From Candidatus Anstonellales archaeon (GTDB taxonomy: Archaea > Micrarchaeota > Micrarchaeia > Anstonellales > CG1-02-47-40): a DNA stretch of 64,000 nt. The translations under genes and the position numbers were made by a program. Each line of letters starts with the position of its first letter. Position 1 is the stretch's first letter. The stretch covers positions 1 through 64,000 of the forward strand of contig JAWCQO010000005.1 of assembly GCA_038869735.1 (NCBI GenBank), given 5' to 3'. Positions 1 to 9,491 of this stretch are shown here, one piece after another. The notes beneath the pieces are model-generated. The model made no database searches. It had not been told where the DNA came from and saw only the letters and a program-made list of their open reading frames with translations.

Positions 1-1
1 C

Positions 2-157
2 TCATCTCCAACTGAGGACGTTGAAGCGGCGGTAAAGTCCCAAAAGGAAGACGCCCGTCTGTGGTTTGGGGCTCCTGTTGGTTTTCCTTCTTTTGTTGCT
101 TATCTGTTTGCGTGTTTGCTTCTCCTAAACGAGAGAGTTTCGGAGTTATTCTCTTGA
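2..157 (+). CDS. Possible 3' end of a membrane-protein gene (partial)
   Basis: An open frame enters from the left edge and ends at TGA 155-157. It gives 51 residues: a charged stretch rich in E, D and K, then a hydrophobic segment (PSFVAYLFACLLLL) and a short polar tail. This could be the C-terminal anchor of a secreted or membrane protein. Another frame continues with plausible composition (EEASIKANGKANADLSIW) to about 362, so the gene may run on with a frameshift. A terminator-like hairpin at 315-354 supports plus-strand transcription here. No family is recognised, and the call is weak because only the last residues are in the window. Confidence 0.3.
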   Translation, partial: SSPTEDVEAAVKSQKEDARLWFGAPVGFPSFVAYLFACLLLLNERVSELFS

Positions 158-314
158 AGAAGCTTCCATTAAGGCCAATGGCAAGGCCAACGCTGACCTG
201 TCTATATGGACCAAGGACTTGTTTATTTGTTGTTTGCTCTTTTTCTTCTACTTTTTTCGACATATTCATATTTCAACACCTCGTTTATTATTTGGTTTAG
301 GACATATCAGGTTA

Positions 315-354
315 GAGCCAAAAGCAGGATTTTCAAGCCTTTGGCTCTTTTTTT
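315..354 (+). terminator. Hairpin with T-run
   Basis: GAGCCAAA (315-322) pairs perfectly with TTTGGCTC (340-347) and is followed by seven T. It would terminate plus-strand transcription from the left edge, just before the convergent HTH gene ends. Confidence 0.5.
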
Positions 355-704
355 CAGATACGTAGATGGGGGAGTAGGATTTCTGATGCAATGCCAAGCT
401 GTTCGGCTTTTTCAAGAGCTCGAGAAATTGAAGTTCGTGAAACCCCAAAAATAGTTGCAAGCTCCCGAATTGTGTAGTAATCCGAGTATGCAACTCTAAC
501 TAGCTCGCGCATCTTCTCAGAACTAAATATGGACGGTCTTCCTCTCCGCCCAGAAGAAGATCTAAAACCGTTTTTCAAAACTTCTTGTTCAACTTTATTA
601 ATCTCAAAAGTGGAATTCTTTTTAGAATTAGATTTGTTTGTAGTTGCGACGCTATTCTTTCTCATAACCCAGGTGGCCCCACCACCCTTTCTCTGGGAGA
701 ACAT
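354..704 (-). CDS. Helix-turn-helix DNA-binding protein (resolvase-type HTH)
   Basis: Small basic protein of about 116 residues. The N-terminal half is rich in K, N and S and probably disordered. The C-terminal half holds GRRGRPSIFSS, then a helix-turn-helix with TIRELATIFGVSRTSISRAL, which resembles the HTH of resolvases and transposon-type regulators (recognition helix VSRTSISRAL). ATG at 704 follows GGTGG; a TTG at 728 and an ATG at 665 are alternatives. A TATA-like TTTATTAATAAG lies upstream on the minus strand at about 793-806. No recombinase catalytic domain is attached, so a regulatory role or a remnant of a mobile element are both possible. The target is unknown. Confidence 0.6.
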   Translation of the reverse strand: MFSQRKGGGATWVMRKNSVATTNKSNSKKNSTFEINKVEQEVLKNGFRSSSGRRGRPSIFSSEKMRELVRVAYSDYYTIRELATIFGVSRTSISRALEKAEQLGIASEILLPHLRI

Positions 705-837
705 ACCACCGTTTTTGTCGGATGCCAAAACACCCGCCGTTCATCTTTTTTTCACCCCGTATTCAATTTTGTCTTGCTATTATGGACATTCTTATTAATA
801 AAGGTTTGTCACAAAATTCTCTTCAAGTTTTTTCTTT

Positions 838-1329
838 TTAAGTAGGAGGTCGAGAATGAGGATGCCCAAAGAATTTTAGATGCCCCTTTACAAACTCAAA
901 GAAGTTTTTGGTGTCGAGAACAACAAGGTGTTTTCCGGTTCGCTTTACCTTAAACCCAAGTCTTAGTAGAATCATCTCATCCTCTAAATCGGCTTTGCTA
1001 AAAAAGATAGCTATGCTATTTTTGAAACCTCCGCAACCATCGAATAACCCTGCAAGGTAGTTTGCACTAAACTCGTTTTTGTGCATAAATCTCTTTAGCC
1101 TCTCTTCGAGAATCGAATCAAAAAAAGCTCTATATGCCGAATGATAAAAAAATACTTTTTTTCCTTTGACCTGGATTTTATTCGGCTGTGCAATACCGAG
1201 TTTTATGGCCTGACTTGCGAAGATTTCGCAAATCTCACGATTGCCACTAATACCTATGCCCTCTGCTGTTCGTCTTGCTTTCCAAAGCCCTATAAGGTAG
1301 GATAGTGCTGGAGTAAGCGAGAACTTCAT
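838..1329 (-). CDS. LAGLIDADG-fold protein with both catalytic acids lost
   Basis: 163 residues from the ATG at 1329, which immediately precedes the first motif; an upstream start at 1395 would add 22 residues. Two LAGLIDADG-like motifs sit about 80 residues apart: LIGLWKARR (residues 12-20) and LAGLFDGCG (92-100). In homing endonucleases the eighth residue of each motif is the metal-binding acid; here it is R and C. The fold may therefore be kept for DNA or RNA binding without cleavage, as in other domesticated LAGLIDADG proteins. The gene lies just downstream of 16S rRNA on the same strand and may be cotranscribed with it. It is not inside an intron or intein: the 16S has normal length. Confidence 0.65.
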   Translation of the reverse strand: MKFSLTPALSYLIGLWKARRTAEGIGISGNREICEIFASQAIKLGIAQPNKIQVKGKKVFFYHSAYRAFFDSILEERLKRFMHKNEFSANYLAGLFDGCGGFKNSIAIFFSKADLEDEMILLRLGFKVKRTGKHLVVLDTKNFFEFVKGHLKFFGHPHSRPPT

Positions 1330-1420
1330 AATCCAAGCTTTTGCTTGAAGTTCTTTTAAATGAATTCGAAAACTGAAAATTACGCAAACGAACATGTAAC
1401 TTAACTTGCTAAAAATTCTG

Positions 1421-1449
1421 GCGCTTCAAGATATTGCAAAAAGGCAAAA
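1421..1449 (-). other. 3' arm of the pre-16S processing stem
   Basis: In the transcript this segment pairs with 3048-3074. The shared sequences are GCGCTTCAAGAT and the AAAAGGCAAA end, with a small asymmetric bulge near GCAATAT. Together they form a long helix enclosing 16S, as expected for archaeal bulge-helix-bulge processing. Confidence 0.7.
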
Positions 1450-1492
1450 GACGCTTTTTGTCCCCTTCTTTCTTTTTCCAATTTTTAATTAT

Positions 1493-2988
<1,496 letters not shown>

Positions 2989-3047
2989 GCGAATTTAATT
3001 CGCATTTGTCCAAACCCAAAGGATCTGGCAAGGGTTCAAGCGTTTGC

Positions 3048-3074
3048 TTTGCCTTTTTTTGCATCTTGAAGCGC
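3048..3074 (-). other. 5' arm of the pre-16S processing stem
   Basis: Complement of 1421-1449, about 60 bases before the mature 16S 5' end. See that entry for the pairing. Confidence 0.7.
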
Positions 3075-3161
3075 AAGTCAAATCCGGAAAAGATGCCCGG
3101 ATTTCCATCAGTTTTTGTTTAAAAAATAGAAAAAAACTGGCGGTGAATTATGTTACTTCTT

Positions 3162-3175
3162 CTTTATAAATTTAT
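3162..3175 (-). promoter_or_regulatory. TATA box of the 16S unit
   Basis: On the minus strand the sequence reads AAATTTATAAAGA. Transcription would start about 25 bases further on, near 3138, giving a leader of about 150 nt that includes the processing stem. Confidence 0.55.
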
Positions 3176-3269
3176 CGCAAAAAAGAAAGAACTCGCTTTC
3201 TGGCCTGCGGCTTCCTGTAACTTGCTTTTTGATTCGCGTTGGAGCTTTATTTATAATTTATAATAACTC

Positions 3270-3320
3270 AATATATGAGCCTTAAGCTTAATATATTAGC
3301 CTTAAGCCTAATATTTCAGC
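3270..3320. repeat. Imperfect 20-bp tandem repeat
   Basis: Two adjacent copies (3270-3289 and 3290-3309) share AATATAT, one variable base, then AGCCTTAAGC, and a partial third copy follows. The rest of 3180-3444 between the 16S promoter and tRNA-Met shows no gene. Confidence 0.6.
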
Positions 3321-3444
3321 TGGCGATTTTGATTTTTATGACTAGAGACATAATGTAAAGTTTGTGTGCCGCCACTTGGCATCTGATTTTATATACAGCA
3401 GACAAAAGCAGGCGGATGCCTGTAGCCGTTACAAAAAATAAAAA

Positions 3445-3590
3445 TGCCAAGGGCGAGATTTGAACTCGCGACTTCCAGATTTCACTGATTAGAAAATTGC
3501 CATTATAGCTCATCGCCAAAAACGGCTCATTACTCACTATCCTCTGTCATTTATGAGTCTGGCACTCTAACCAGGCTGAGTTACCTTGGC
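3445..3590 (-). tRNA. tRNA-Met (CAT), elongator type, with a 71-nt intron
   Basis: The acceptor GCCAAGG pairs with CCTTGGC, and the T-arm is GCGAGTTCAAATCTCGC. The anticodon stem CCAGA/TCTGG encloses CAT, and an intron of about 71 nt (3481-3551) is inserted after position 37, the canonical archaeal site. The spliced length is about 75 nt. The body resembles archaeal elongator tRNA-Met; a tRNA-Ile2 with modified C34 cannot be excluded from sequence alone. CCA is not encoded. Confidence 0.88.
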
Positions 3591-3788
3591 CTAATGTCTA
3601 GTTTTAGACGCAACAAATAAAAATAAATAATACTCCGGACGCATTATGCATTGTTGAATTTCAGGCGCTAATTTAAATAAAAAAATTAAGTATCTGTTTT
3701 ATTGCTTAATCTAATCAAACTTAATCGCTTTTTGTGGTTAAGGCTAATTGAGGTTCTTTCCTCTGCGGGGGTTTTGCATATTCCAATA

Positions 3789-4225
3789 TGAAAATTATAA
3801 AAGATAATAAAGATAACTTCGTCGATGGTATTGTTAATTCACCACCACGTTAAAAGGTTTAGATTCCATCAAAAATGGTTATCCTCATCCTCTGCCTATT
3901 TTATTAAAATTGATTGACTCTATGGAAAAAGTAAACAAAGATGAGAGTATTCCTAGATTAACTATGATAAAAATGAGATTATGAAGAATTATAGAAAGTA
4001 TAGAAAGGATTATAGAAAAGAAAGAAAAAGATGCTTTGAGGATATCGAACCTTTCTAGCAGATATGTGGAGGTATTATTAGATAATGGAAATGTGGAGGC
4101 CTGGCTAACAATTTATGAGTACGATGGCAAAAGGAGCTGGAAGAGCAAAGTTCTCTGCTGCATTAATTCTTTTAAAAAATAAATTCACATCTGACGAAGT
4201 TAAGAAAATAGTTCAATTATACTAA
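3789..4225 (+). pseudogene. Decayed gene of unknown family
   Basis: Three coding-like fragments lie in succession but not in one frame. ATG 3789 starts a 21-residue piece ending in a stop. A frame-1 stretch (GLDSIKNGYPHPLP...) is broken by an in-frame TGA near 3978 and continues to RYVEVLLDNGNVEAW. Then ATG 4115 starts a frame-2 piece (MAKGAGRAKFSAALILLKNK, ending EVKKIVQLY at 4225). At least two frameshifts and one stop would be needed to join them. The composition is AT-rich and lysine-rich. No family is recognised. It may be a relic of an acquired gene. The last piece (36 residues) could still be a small intact ORF. The stretch 3591-3788 holds nothing recognisable. Confidence 0.4.
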
Positions 4226-4260
4226 CACCCCTAAATGCAACAATGCGTGCTCCAGCCGGC

Positions 4261-4271
4261 TTATTTAAAAA
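4261..4271 (+). promoter_or_regulatory. TATA box before purH
   Basis: TTATTTAAAAA lies 26-36 bases before the GTG start of purH, which fits a leaderless or very short-leader transcript. Confidence 0.5.
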
Positions 4272-4296
4272 TTGATGCGATAACAATATAATAAAC

Positions 4297-5847
4297 GTGC
4301 AAACGATAAAGCGCGCTCTCATTTCCGTCTATGACAAGCGAAACCTGGCTTATCTATCAGGAGAACTCAACGCCCTTGGAGTAGAGATAATTTCAACTGG
4401 CAAAACTGCAAAAAAAATACGCGAATTAGGGGTTCCGGTAAAGGAAGTTTCATCATTTACTGGCTTTCCTGAAATGCTTGGTGGGCGGATAAAAACACTC
4501 CACCCCAAAATTCATGCAGCAATACTTTTTAGGCGTGGGAACAAGCAAGATGAAGAAGAGATAAAGAAGTTCTCATTTTCTCCAATAGATATGGTAGTTG
4601 TAAACCTATATCCTTTTGTAGAGATAGCTGGCCGGGAAAGTTCAACAGAAGCAGAGATAATTGAGAGTATAGATATTGGAGGTCCAACACTGATACGTTC
4701 AGCAGCAAAGAATTTTGAACATGTGGTAGTAGTCGTGGATCCTGACGACTATGAGGCAGTTATTACGGAAATGAAGGAGAAGCAATGCACAGTCTCTTTT
4801 GAAACACGTAGAAGGCTTATGGCAAAGGCGTTCACGCGAACAGCAAGATATGACTGGAATATAGCAAAATTCTTTTCGCAAAAAAAAGAGGACTTTCCTC
4901 AATTTTTAAAGATGAGGTACGAGCGCTCATACAACCTCCGCTATGGTGAAAACCCACATCAGAAAGCAACAGCATATACAAGATGGGGAGAGATTTCTAT
5001 ATTCGACGCAAAGATATATGCTGGCAAGACAATGTCATTTAACAACTTTCTTGATGCTGATGCGGCTCTTGGACTCATTCGCGAATTTAAAGACGATATC
5101 GCAACAATAATAATAAAACATACCAATCCCTGCGGCGGCGCAATTGGAAAAACTCTTGTTGAATCTTACAAAAAGGCGTTTCAGTCTGACCCAGGAAGCG
5201 CTTTTGGTTCGGTAGTTGCATTTTCAAGGCCTGTTGACCTGGAAACAGCAAAGGAGATAGGTAACCGATTCGTAGATGTTATCCTTGCTCCCGGCTATGA
5301 TGACGATGCACTTCTTGTTCTAAAACAAAAAAATAACAGAAGGATTTTAGATATAACAAATCTTCTCTACGAACCTGCTCCAAGGCTTGTAGCAAGAAAT
5401 GTCTGGGGAGGCATTCTTTATCAGGAATACGACAATATAATTTATGATGAATCTGCCCTTCGCTTCGTGACTAAAAGGAAACCAACCAAATACGAACTTG
5501 CGGCAATGAAATTTGCTACAAAGTTTGTGAAGCATACTAAATCAAATGCGATCGTCTTTTCAACCGATACCCAACTTACAGGGGTTGGTGCAGGCCAGAT
5601 GAGCAGGATAGATGCATGTAAGATAGCAATCCAAAAGGCCCGCAGGGATGGGTTTGACCTTTCAAAGTCAGTAATGGCAAGCGACGCATTCATTCCTTTT
5701 CCAGACGTTATAGACGAAATTGCAAAGGAAGAGGTAAAGGCAGTCATCCAACCCGGTGGCTCAATAAAAGACAAAGAGATAGTTTCTGCTTGTGATTCTT
5801 ATGGGATAGCGATGGCTTTTACCGGCGTGCGGCATTTTAGGCATTAA
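4297..5847 (+). CDS. purH: Bifunctional AICAR transformylase / IMP cyclohydrolase
   Basis: 516 residues, full length for PurH. It catalyses the last two steps of IMP synthesis: formylation of AICAR with 10-formyl-tetrahydrofolate, then ring closure. The N-terminal MGS-like cyclohydrolase domain (residues 1-195) has STGKTAKKI and GGRIKTLHPKIH. The transformylase domain follows with RYGENPHQ, a KHTNPCGGAIG segment and SDAFIPFPD near the C-terminus. The start is GTG 4297, close behind a TATA box. No other purine gene is nearby. Many archaea use PurP and PurO for these steps, so a bacterial-type PurH here suggests acquisition by transfer. Confidence 0.95.
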   Translation: MQTIKRALISVYDKRNLAYLSGELNALGVEIISTGKTAKKIRELGVPVKEVSSFTGFPEMLGGRIKTLHPKIHAAILFRRGNKQDEEEIKKFSFSPIDMVVVNLYPFVEIAGRESSTEAEIIESIDIGGPTLIRSAAKNFEHVVVVVDPDDYEAVITEMKEKQCTVSFETRRRLMAKAFTRTARYDWNIAKFFSQKKEDFPQFLKMRYERSYNLRYGENPHQKATAYTRWGEISIFDAKIYAGKTMSFNNFLDADAALGLIREFKDDIATIIIKHTNPCGGAIGKTLVESYKKAFQSDPGSAFGSVVAFSRPVDLETAKEIGNRFVDVILAPGYDDDALLVLKQKNNRRILDITNLLYEPAPRLVARNVWGGILYQEYDNIIYDESALRFVTKRKPTKYELAAMKFATKFVKHTKSNAIVFSTDTQLTGVGAGQMSRIDACKIAIQKARRDGFDLSKSVMASDAFIPFPDVIDEIAKEEVKAVIQPGGSIKDKEIVSACDSYGIAMAFTGVRHFRH

Positions 5848-5857
5848 TTTTTATACA
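5847..5857 (+). promoter_or_regulatory. TATA box before the radical SAM gene
   Basis: TTTTTATACAA is centred about 26 bases before ATG 5878, which predicts a leaderless mRNA. Confidence 0.45.
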
Positions 5858-5877
5858 ACAAAAACTACTTTTGTTTT

Positions 5878-6885
5878 ATGAAAGAAGCAATGCTCTATGA
5901 GCAGATGGAAAAAGGGCTCGTCCGCTGTAATCTCTGTAGAAGAAGGTGTACCATAGGCCCGGGCGGTGTTGGTTTTTGTCGTGTTCGTAAAAATGATGGT
6001 GGAAAACTCTACACGCTAAATTATGGAAAATGTTGTGCATACAACAACGAACCGATAGAAAAGAAACCCTTCTATCATTTTCTTCCGGGCACGTACTCAT
6101 TCTCATTTGCAGCCGTTGGCTGTAATTTTAGATGCCTTCATTGCCAAAATTGGGACATTGCCCAGCCAACAGAAATTTTTGGAAACGACATTAGCCCTGA
6201 ACAGATTGTCAAAATGGCTGAGAAGTATGGCTCAAAAAGCATCGCATACACGTACACAGAACCAACAATATTTTTTGAATACGCCTCTGACTGCGCAAAA
6301 ATTGCACACGAGCGTGGAATTGCAAATGTGTTTGTTACAAACGGTTATATGAGCCCTGAGGCAATCTCGATGATGGAATACGTCGATGCGGCGCGAGTGG
6401 ACCTAAAAGCCTTTAATGACAAATTTTATAAGGAAGTTTGCGGCAACGCCAGCCTCGATGGCGTCCTTGACTCAATAAAATTACTGCACAAGAAGATACA
6501 TGTTGAACTGATTGTCCTTCTGATTCCTACTCTAAACGACTCGCCAGATGAACTTCGTCAGATGGCTCAGTGGATAAAACAGATAGACCGAAGGATACCC
6601 GTTCATTTTACAGCTTATTACCCAGCAAACAAGATGACAATTCCTCCAACCCCACTTAGCACCTTACAAAACGCAAGAAGGATAGCGATTGAAGAAGGAC
6701 TTTTATATGCATATACAGGAAACATACCTGGAGATGAGGGGGAGAATACATGCTGCCCACGATGTGGGAGAGTAGCAATAAGACGGTTTGGCTTTAGTGT
6801 TCTTGAGCTAAATATAGATAAGGAAGGGAGATGCAGTAATTGTCTAAATCCACTTAGTATAGTTACAAAGATTACAAGGGTTTAA
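5878..6885 (+). CDS. amrS: Radical SAM protein of the AmmeMemoRadiSam system (AmrS-like)
   Basis: 335 residues of the COG1180 PflA-like family. A cysteine motif CNLCRRRC sits at 17-24. The radical SAM cluster motif C82-x3-C86-x2-C89 (CNFRCLHC) binds a 4Fe-4S cluster. YTYTEPTIFFEYA and the DLKAFND segment match the AmrS subgroup. The C-terminus has a zinc-ribbon-like pair (CCPRCG ... CSNC). AmrS proteins are usually found with MEMO and AMMECR1 proteins; neither is in this window. The substrate is unknown here. The family call is firm; the exact partner system is inference. Confidence 0.88.
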   Translation: MKEAMLYEQMEKGLVRCNLCRRRCTIGPGGVGFCRVRKNDGGKLYTLNYGKCCAYNNEPIEKKPFYHFLPGTYSFSFAAVGCNFRCLHCQNWDIAQPTEIFGNDISPEQIVKMAEKYGSKSIAYTYTEPTIFFEYASDCAKIAHERGIANVFVTNGYMSPEAISMMEYVDAARVDLKAFNDKFYKEVCGNASLDGVLDSIKLLHKKIHVELIVLLIPTLNDSPDELRQMAQWIKQIDRRIPVHFTAYYPANKMTIPPTPLSTLQNARRIAIEEGLLYAYTGNIPGDEGENTCCPRCGRVAIRRFGFSVLELNIDKEGRCSNCLNPLSIVTKITRV

Positions 6886-6911
6886 ATCTTTTCTTTTGGT
6901 AATTTCTAAAT

Positions 6912-8060
6912 ATGAAACGCTTCTTGACAAGCGCATTTGTCTTTTTTCTTATTTTGGTAAGCTTCCAGTTTGCTTATACTATTTCAGGTAAAATAAAGGG
7001 AGGGATGGGAGCATCTCCAGTTGCGCTTGCCGGTACAACGGCTGAACTTTGGAACGGTAAGTATCTAATATCAAAAACCACAGCAGACTCTTTTGGGCAG
7101 TACTCTCTCTCAGCTGATGAGGGGGAGTATCTCATATTTTTTAAGAGAGATGGCTACCCGGACCACGTATATTCGGTTTCGCTTTTGTCAGACAAAAATC
7201 TCGATCTTTTTATGCAGAAAAGTGCGGTCTTTCTGTATGGGCAAGTAATGCATCCTACAAGCTTGAAGGGAAAAGAGATAGCTCTATATAAAGACGGAGT
7301 TATCTTTTCAAAAACAAGGCTTCAGGACGATGGAGAGTATGCTTTTGTTTCTCTAATGCCAGGCAAGTACAATATCTCGGTTGATCTTGGGGACTACAAA
7401 AAGAAAATTGAAGTGACTCTTGCTGAAAAAACGTCACTTAGACTTGACTTTAGCCTTGATAAAAAGAGTGTGGACATCGAACCTTCAGCAGGGCAGTACT
7501 TGACGGCACCTCAGGGGATAATGTTTGTGCTTCCCGAGAAAGTCAAGAAGGGCGAAATGATTACGGGCACCCTGTTTTCGAATTCCTCCCCACTGGGAGG
7601 TGCACGAATAGAAATTCTGACTCCGTCTTATGAGAGGATAGTAAGAACTACGGACTATAAAGGTGAAGTAAGGGTAGTTGCACTAGAAAACGGCATCTAT
7701 AGGTTCTTTTATCTTGATACGCCGTATCTAGTTTTTGCAGAAGATGAGGATGAGGGGTGGGAACAGCCACAGTCTGAGATAGCGGAACCTTTGCCTCCTA
7801 AAGAAGTCGGTAGCTCGGCAGAGATGGAGCAAAAAAAGACAGAGTTCCCCCAGACCATACTTCTTTTTATCGGAGGGTTTATTGTCATAGTCACTTTTCT
7901 CATAGTAGCTCTGCTTTATCTTGTAAAAAAAAGGAAATTGGCATCTTCGAATGTAGGTGGGGGTAGCGAGAAGGCTTCAACGCCGCCCGAAATTGCTACT
8001 GGACGGGTTGAGCAAGTTAGAGAGGAACAAAGGCCTCTGCACTCGAAGAAAAAAAAGTAA
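6912..8060 (+). CDS. Surface-anchored protein with carboxypeptidase-regulatory-like repeats
   Basis: 382 residues. It has an N-terminal signal peptide (hydrophobic to about residue 23) and two or three beta-sandwich repeats of the carboxypeptidase D regulatory type (for example LWNGKYLISKTTADSFGQYS and ALYKDGVIFSKTRLQDDGEY). A further beta-rich domain follows (about 215-275), then an acidic linker, one membrane helix (about 316-340, TILLFIGGFIVIVTFLIVAL) and a basic cytoplasmic tail. The predicted topology is exterior domain outside, anchor near the C-terminus. A TATA-like GTTTAAATC lies at 6881-6889. The following zinc-ribbon gene starts 19 bases after the stop. The ligand is unknown. Confidence 0.75.
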   Translation: MKRFLTSAFVFFLILVSFQFAYTISGKIKGGMGASPVALAGTTAELWNGKYLISKTTADSFGQYSLSADEGEYLIFFKRDGYPDHVYSVSLLSDKNLDLFMQKSAVFLYGQVMHPTSLKGKEIALYKDGVIFSKTRLQDDGEYAFVSLMPGKYNISVDLGDYKKKIEVTLAEKTSLRLDFSLDKKSVDIEPSAGQYLTAPQGIMFVLPEKVKKGEMITGTLFSNSSPLGGARIEILTPSYERIVRTTDYKGEVRVVALENGIYRFFYLDTPYLVFAEDEDEGWEQPQSEIAEPLPPKEVGSSAEMEQKKTEFPQTILLFIGGFIVIVTFLIVALLYLVKKRKLASSNVGGGSEKASTPPEIATGRVEQVREEQRPLHSKKKK

Positions 8061-8079
8061 AAAAGTAGACAAGCTAAAC

Positions 8080-8409
8080 GTGATATGGTTGGGCATACTT
8101 GAACTTCTTCTTGGACAAAAAAAGAAAGGGATACCTCTCGTCTGCCAAAACTGTAAGGAGAAGATAGACTCAAGTTTGGAAAGATGTCCGCGCTGTGGCG
8201 TGCATCTATCTTCAATGTTTAGAATAAAGTGTCCTCGATGTGGTGAGCCAAATGAACTTGATGCAAAGAAATGTAAGAAGTGTGGTTATAGCTTTGAAGC
8301 ACCGCCTTCTCCACCTATTACAAGTGTAAGGTATACGTGTCCTAGATGCGGATATGTGGCAGACTATTATATGCTGTCATGTCCAGCTTGTGGAGTGAGG
8401 TTTGTTTAG
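8080..8409 (+). CDS. Small protein with three zinc ribbons
   Basis: 109 residues from GTG 8080; a longer frame upstream overlaps the preceding gene and is unlikely to be translated. A short hydrophobic N-terminus (VIWLGILELLLG) is followed by three zinc-ribbon-like cysteine sets: CQNC ... CPRCG, CPRCG ... CKKCG, and CPRCG ... CPACG. Such double- and triple-ribbon proteins occur in archaea as nucleic-acid or protein-interaction modules; no specific function can be assigned. It is probably cotranscribed with the preceding surface protein. Confidence 0.75.
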   Translation: MIWLGILELLLGQKKKGIPLVCQNCKEKIDSSLERCPRCGVHLSSMFRIKCPRCGEPNELDAKKCKKCGYSFEAPPSPPITSVRYTCPRCGYVADYYMLSCPACGVRFV

Positions 8410-8411
8410 AG

Positions 8412-8609
8412 TTATTTCACTATTCGTTCTATTTCTTTTGCAGTCTTTTTAAAGAGTCCTTCGGGGTCTGTGCTGTTTACTTTTCTTATAACATAGCGTG
8501 ATGGCTGCCCTGCAACAAGAGAGCGACCCTTCTGCTCCAAAATTTTGGTTTCTTCCATTAGCCTATCAAAAAATTCTGCCTCTTGCATAGGTTTGTTTGC
8601 TTTCTGCAT
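8412..8609 (-). CDS. Small hypothetical protein
   Basis: 65 residues, charged and mostly helical, with an amphipathic N-terminal half (AEFFDRLMEETKILEQKG), then GQPSRYVIRKVNSTDPE and a helical tail ending KEIERIVK. The composition is like a genuine cytoplasmic protein, and the frame exactly fills the gap between convergent neighbours. No family is recognised. Confidence 0.55.
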   Translation of the reverse strand: MQKANKPMQEAEFFDRLMEETKILEQKGRSLVAGQPSRYVIRKVNSTDPEGLFKKTAKEIERIVK

Positions 8610-8663
8610 AGATAACGCTTCTTGCGCATGTCTATTTATTTATTTGCATGAGAAATTTTTGGT

Positions 8664-8981
8664 ATGCTGCTAAAAATTCATGTTGTAGGAGGAAAGAAGG
8701 TTGTTGCTGTCTGCGACTCTGAGCTGGTTGGTAAGAAATTTGTTGAGGGCCACATCTCTCTTGATTTGGAACGGTGCCGCTCATTTTACGATGGAGAAAA
8801 AATCTCTGATACTCAAAGGATAGTTTTTGCAATAAAGGAGGCGCAATCTGCAAATCTTGTAGGACACCGTTGCGTTGAAGTCGCAAAAAAAGCAGGATTA
8901 ATAACTGATGATGATGTGTTTTTTATATCCGGAGTGCCGCATGTGATTTTGTACAATCTTTCCGTTATTGCCAAAAAATGA
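8664..8981 (+). CDS. DUF424 family protein
   Basis: 105 residues. It matches the archaeal DUF424 family by its pattern: KIHVVGGKKVVAVCDSELVG, then FVEGHISLDL, FYDGEKIS and a C-terminal GVPHVILYN. The family is almost exclusively archaeal; a role linked to translation or RNA has been suggested from gene context elsewhere but is not established. A TATA-like CTATTTATTTATTT (8632-8645) precedes ATG 8664. Confidence 0.8.
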   Translation: MLLKIHVVGGKKVVAVCDSELVGKKFVEGHISLDLERCRSFYDGEKISDTQRIVFAIKEAQSANLVGHRCVEVAKKAGLITDDDVFFISGVPHVILYNLSVIAKK

Positions 8982-9062
8982 GACGAAAAGTTTCAGAAAT
9001 ACAAGAATTGTTAAACATAAAAATTAAAATTGTATCTAGGGAAACTAATTCTGGGGAGGGGG

Positions 9063-9467
9063 ATGAAACATATTGTTATTGTTGTTGATGACAGACCGGG
9101 CGTACTTGCGGACATATCCTATTTGCTTGGAAAGTCAAAAATCAACATGGAAAATGTGAGTGTTGAAGTAGTAGGTGGAAAGGGGATAATTCATATTTTC
9201 TTGAAGGATGACACAAAAGCCCGAAAGATACTTACTATAAATGGGTATAATGTGATATCTCCAGAGCACATTGTTCTTAGACTTGAAAACAAGCCGGGAG
9301 AATGGGCAAAGGCTGCCGGTCTTTTGAAAAAAGAGAAGATAAACATCCTAAACGTTCAGCTTCTTACAAAAGGGAGAACTCATCATATTTACTCTTTGAT
9401 AACTGACAACAACAAGAAAGCGGAAAAGGTACTTTCATCTTATCTTTGGCTTGAGGATGTGCCCTGA
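9063..9467 (+). CDS. Tandem ACT-domain protein
   Basis: 134 residues from ATG 9063, chosen because GGGGAGGGGG lies directly upstream; a TTG at 9030 would add 11 residues. Two ACT domains are visible: residues 1-65 (DDRPGVLADISYLLGKSKIN) and 70-134 (LENKPGEWAKAAGLLKKEKI). ACT pairs bind amino acids or other small ligands and usually regulate enzymes. There is no catalytic domain, so it is probably a stand-alone sensor. The partner is unknown. Confidence 0.8.
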   Translation: MKHIVIVVDDRPGVLADISYLLGKSKINMENVSVEVVGGKGIIHIFLKDDTKARKILTINGYNVISPEHIVLRLENKPGEWAKAAGLLKKEKINILNVQLLTKGRTHHIYSLITDNNKKAEKVLSSYLWLEDVP

Positions 9468-9491
9468 TGCGTTGGGTTTGACCAATAAAAC

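Noticed and set aside
61-454. Overlapping hydrophobic ORFs on the plus strand at the left edge
   Set aside because: Three frames are open in T-rich DNA; only the 2-157 frame entering from the edge has protein-like polar composition.
7957-8079. Upstream extension of the zinc-ribbon protein
   Set aside because: It overlaps the preceding coding region and its basic composition looks like out-of-frame reading; GTG 8080 fits better.
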